23,851 bases of DNA from assembly GCA_036897625.1 (NCBI GenBank), contig JAYMTA010000825.1, positions 1 to 23,851 on the forward strand. Direction: 5' to 3'. The DNA comes from Pelargonium cotyledonis. Taxonomy: Eukaryota; Streptophyta; Magnoliopsida; Geraniales; Geraniaceae. Below are positions 20,581-23,851 of this stretch, piece by piece (the first letter of the stretch is position 1; every line of letters begins with the position of its first letter). The notes under the pieces are model-generated. The model saw only the letters and a list, made by a program, of their open reading frames with translations. It did no database searches and had not been told where the DNA came from. The position numbers were made by a program, and so were the translations under genes.

Positions 20581-22150
20581 TATTCTCAACGTTCCAATGT
20601 TTTCTAGGCCGAAAATCATAATTTATTAATTAATACTCAAAGATTTAGATATATCAAAAAAATTTGGTACAATTCAAACCAAATCAGACATATAATCAGA
20701 AATTCGAACATACCTACGAGCTGCTAAATTTGTTGATCTAAAACTCATAGAGAAAACAAACCGAACATATTCAATGAATACTATAAGTTTGATAGAATAT
20801 AAATATATAGTAGTATTTATAAAATCAACTTATATGCCGAGGCATGCCTAACAGTCACATGGCAACTTATGGCGAGCTTAATTAGTGGGTAATCAACAAC
20901 TTGCACTTGGTTTATCCCAAAAAAAAATTAACAAATTAAAAAAGATAAAAAATAAAAACCTTGCACGTGAGATTTTTAACTCTCTTTAGCTATATCTGTA
21001 ATTTGTGCTTTTAGTTGAGTTATTTACTCTCGTGTTCAACACCGTATCCAAAAAACATGTCCAAGTTCTCTACATAGTGGTGTGCCTCAATTTGCAGACG
21101 ACAATTACTCCTATATCTAGAAGCTTTCTAGACATTGGAGTTGAACCATCTATAGAAAAATATCCTAACATGTGGACAAGTCAATAACATTATCCAATGT
21201 CCAATTTGACTGAATCCAAAAGGTGTGTTAGCTAGATCAATGTTTCATTTTGATAAAATGTTCCTCCGCCTTTTTTTTAAACATCATGAGCTTTTATTGA
21301 TACAAAATTAACAAGATTTTAAGTTTTCAGTTATTTATTTAATAAACAGAGAGGATGTAAACTAAATCAATAACTTTTTTGCATAGATTAAGCCATCAAT
21401 GAACATATAACACGTCATTAAAAAAATATTGGATCGAGCGAATAGCTTCATTCACACAATTTTTTTTATATGAGAAAAAATTAACGTGATATCATTATTT
21501 CATTAGTTTTTTTTATCCTAAATTCAAAATAATTTGACTCATATTTTTTTAATGAGTATTATCCGTTACTTATATGTGATAAACTAATAAATAAGCTTAT
21601 TTTTTGTAAAATAAATATAAATACTCATTAAAACAAATTGAGTATTAAATATTAGTATTTGAATTTGAAACAAATTATTTTGCAATCGGTCACATGATGA
21701 AATCGTTGAATACAAACATGTACCACAAGTTCCAAACAAATTTGAATAGAATACAGAACAGGAGCCATATCTAATTTTCTAATTACATGTTAAGGACACA
21801 AAAATAAATAAAAATAAATAAATAAACCATAAAAGACCATGAATATATTAGGTGGAAATAGACATTACTCAGTCAACTAGTTGGTTCAAAATTAAATACT
21901 TATATTTTTAACTCCCAAAAATTAATTAGTTAGATGCTCATAATTGCTCACAAATTTCTCTCTCACCTACCTTTGAAGAACTTTTCCTATTGACCAAGCT
22001 TGTTAGAAGAAACTCAAAATGACAATAAAAGTCTCAAGTCTATAACAATTTTCATTGTTTGATCTACAAGACTTTGGTATATGTATAGTTGCAAAACTAA
22101 TGTTGTTTAATTACACTTTAGTTTTTATATTAATAAATAAAAACTCAATA
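20581..22150. other. AT-rich intergenic DNA, no feature seen
   Basis: About 1.6 kb, rich in A and T runs, including a (AAATAAAT)n-like stretch at 21800-21826. No convincing open frame, RNA gene or terminal repeat was found. Confidence 0.5.
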
Positions 22151-22171
22151 ATATTTCTATACAATTTTCAG

Positions 22172-22355
22172 TCTCGTGATTATCAGGATTCCGAGATCGT
22201 GTTTCAGTCTGTTCTTCGGTCGTCTCCTCAACATCTCTCTTTTCATTTTAGTTGTTCTCAGGAACTGTAATCTTTTAATTGATTTCTTTGATGCTTCGAT
22301 TTGTTTTTCTTTTCTTGAGAATTTTAATAAAATAAATTTTGCTGACAAAAAAAAA
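22172..22355 (+). mobile_element. 5'-truncated LINE-like insertion, about 184 bp, with target-site duplication
   Basis: The segment ends TTTTAATAAAATAAATTTTGCTGAC followed by an A run, as plant LINE 3' ends do. It is flanked by TTCTATACAATTTTCAG (22155-22171) and TTCTATACAATTTCAG (22356-22371), a duplication of about 16 bp typical of target-primed insertion. No coding frame remains. A SINE or a short retrocopy of a transcript is an alternative source. Confidence 0.65.
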
Positions 22356-22420
22356 TTCTATACAATTTCAGATTCATTCGTTTTATACCAATAAATATGT
22401 AAGTTTATGATATAAATCTA

Positions 22421-22455
<35 letters not shown>

Positions 22456-22525
22456 TTTGCTGGGAAAAAAAAATATTCTATACAATTTCAGATTCATTCG
22501 TTTTATACTAATAAATATGTAAGTT
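22337..22525. repeat. Tandem duplication spanning the LINE tail, with (TAA)n between copies
   Basis: 22337-22405 and 22455-22525 are near-identical (TTTTGCTG, A run, TTCTATACAATTTCAG, ATTCATTCGTTTTATAC, AATAAATATGTAAGTT). Differences are GAC versus GGG before the A run, an extra TA, and C versus T in TATAC(C/T)A. Between them is a (TAA)n microsatellite at about 22425-22454. The order shows that the LINE-like insertion came first. Confidence 0.85.
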
Positions 22526-22526
22526 C

Positions 22527-22950
22527 TAAATGCTTGTTTGGTAACACTTCTCAGAAGGTAGAAATGGCTTCAAACAACTTCTAAAAACTGTGATTATTTG
22601 CTAACAAAAGCAAAGAGAAGTGGTTTTAGATAAAAATTAAAAAAAAAACTAATTCAAAATTTATTTTTGAAATGACTAAAATGTACGTTATTATAAAAAT
22701 AAAAAAAATCATTTTAACTCATCAAGTAATAACATAATTGGAATATGACTAATTCTCTATCTACTTCTCATGCTAGAAGCAAAAAAAATTAGATTCTTGC
22801 AACTTCATCATTGTTACACAAGTCATCCAAAAGATGGATGAAAGCAAACAATGTGTCTAGCTTTTGTCTTTGTAATTTACTTATATACTTTTATTTCATT
22901 TGATGTGTAAGAGCTTTTGACTTTCAAGAAATTGTATCAAACGAGGCCTA
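22527..22950. mobile_element. hAT-like MITE candidate, about 424 bp
   Basis: Left end TAAATGCTTGTTTGGTAACA and right end (reverse complement) TAGGCCTCGTTTGATACA form imperfect terminal inverted repeats of about 25 bp with the GTTTGGTA core seen in many plant hAT-type miniature elements. The interior is AT-rich and non-coding. No clear 8-bp target duplication could be identified, so the element is either old or the ends are mis-set. Confidence 0.5.
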
Positions 22951-23200
22951 AAAACCCGACAAAAAAAGAAGAATAAGAAAAAAGATTCATATAAAATTTA
23001 TTATTTTTTTTCATTGAGAGGAAACCAGCTAATTAATTTAGAAAAAAAAAAAAGAGAAATAGTCGTCAACGCGGCATTTAGGAAAAGACAAAACTAACCT
23101 TGTGACCGTTGGAAGGAAGGACGTCAGATAACCTGACAAAAAAGGTAAGAGACAGAACCTATAAGATTCGGCCACCTAAGCTCACATTTAATAAGTTTAC

Positions 23201-23208
23201 TATAAATA
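23201..23208 (+). promoter_or_regulatory. TATA box of the right-edge gene
   Basis: TATAAATA at 23201-23208, about 460 bp before the ATG at 23670, followed by a long CT-rich leader (23330-23400). The leader probably contains an intron: an acceptor-like TTTTTGTTAG ends at 23540, with no single obvious donor. If unspliced, an ATG at 23473 opens a 17-codon upstream frame. Confidence 0.45.
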
Positions 23209-23669
23209 GTAACTCAACGTTAATTCTTAATTTTAATTTTCGGTGTAAAAATAATATCCTTAAAAAATTGTCCGAAGGACACGCTCTTGCCTGTGTCTTA
23301 AATATAAATCAAAACCCTATTTTTCTTTTTCATCCAAGAAAGAAAATAAAATAAAATTTCTTTTTCTCTCTGATTCCAAATTTTCTGTCTTCGATTATCT
23401 CGGAAACCTCCTGCCCGCTGTGCTCCTCGCCGCGGTCGTTGGTTTCTAGGGTTCCTTTCTCAACTCTAATTTATGGAATTAATTGTACCCTTTTGTTTAT
23501 TTTTGTTTCGATTTACGTGGGTTTAATTAATTTTTGTTAGGACATCAAAATTGAGCTTCGGGTCGATCTGCATTTGATTTGAGAAGGGGATTTTTGAAAG
23601 AATTAATAAAACTGTTGAGAATTAGGGGAAGGTGTTTTTGCTTGTTGTCGGAAGAAGAGGAGGAAAAAA

Positions 23670-23851
23670 ATGAGCGATCATTTGGTGTTGTATGTGGACA
23701 GGATCATAAGGCCTGTCACCGTACAGTCGGGTCAAGGAGAAGAGGTTCAAGCTCCTCTTCCTTCTTCTGGGACTTGCGGCTCCGACGAGGCTGCGGGGCC
23801 GTCTTCTTCCTCAGCGGCGGGGGGGGGGGGGAAAGGGGGGGGGGGGGGAGG
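23670..23851 (+). CDS. N-terminus of an unfinished gene (possibly a RING-CH/DUF3675-type protein), cut by window edge
   Basis: ATG at 23670 after AGGAAAAAAA. The visible product is MSDHLVLYVDRIIRPVTV..., followed by an acidic/Ser-rich stretch (CGSDEAAGPSSSSAA) and then a Gly run produced by poly-G. The (M)xDHxxLxVDR start resembles plant RING-CH (MARCH-like) zinc-finger proteins as I recall them, but the zinc finger would lie beyond the edge, so the family is a guess. The GC-rich change in composition and CT-rich leader support a real gene start. The sequence after 23819 should not be trusted. Confidence 0.6.
   Translation, partial: MSDHLVLYVDRIIRPVTVQSGQGEEVQAPLPSSGTCGSDEAAGPSSSSAAGGGGKGGGGG

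Noticed and set aside
22055-22394. Short plus-strand open frames around the LINE-like insertion
   Set aside because: They run through the insertion and its poly(A) with low-complexity Phe/Ile/Ser translations and no conserved motif.
1-23851. CRISPR array, bacterial operon or viral gene
   Set aside because: No regularly spaced repeats and no prokaryotic or viral protein motifs were seen; all genes are intron-containing plant genes.

Overview
This window is nuclear DNA from a flowering plant, almost certainly a eudicot. Genes are split by short AT-rich introns with GT/AG borders, intergenic DNA is AT-rich, and every recognisable protein belongs to a plant family. The TRIM and hAT-like element types fit eudicots such as Rosaceae, but that placement is weak. 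The last 40 bases are nearly pure G and look like a scaffold edge or base-calling artefact.

Layout. 1-460: a 44-bp tandem repeat and degenerate repeat-like DNA. 626-737 (-): a possible first exon of a divergent gene that leaves the window. 1381-2280 (+): a three-exon gene for a 126-aa uL18 (L18p/L5e) family ribosomal protein. 5798-3084 (-): a seven-exon beta-1,3-galactosyltransferase with a galectin domain, closely resembling Arabidopsis GALT1 (N-glycan Lewis-a pathway); an in-frame TAA in exon 6 would remove the C-terminal part of the catalytic domain. 7750-6595 (-): a four-exon secreted T2 ribonuclease of the RNS1/RNase LE class. 8036-8320: an intact TRIM retrotransposon with a 5-bp target duplication. 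9682-11070 (+) and 13404-12000 (-): two convergent, near-identical AVT1-type amino-acid transporter genes. 15647-19521 (+): an eight-exon membrane apyrase (NTPDase, APY6-like). 19522-23669: about 4 kb of AT-rich DNA with a 5'-truncated LINE-like insertion, a tandem duplication and a hAT-like MITE candidate. 23670-end (+): the start of a gene cut by the window edge.

The genes do not form an operon or pathway; this is ordinary plant gene order with each gene having its own promoter. The most striking structure is that the two AVT1 genes are the arms of one large imperfect palindrome (about 8865-14450, axis near 11430). The homology covers the coding regions, introns, proximal promoters, a conserved distal upstream block, and the 3' flanks right down to the hairpin at the centre.

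All exon boundaries were inferred by eye from splice sites, frame continuity and remembered family sequences; no alignment was run.
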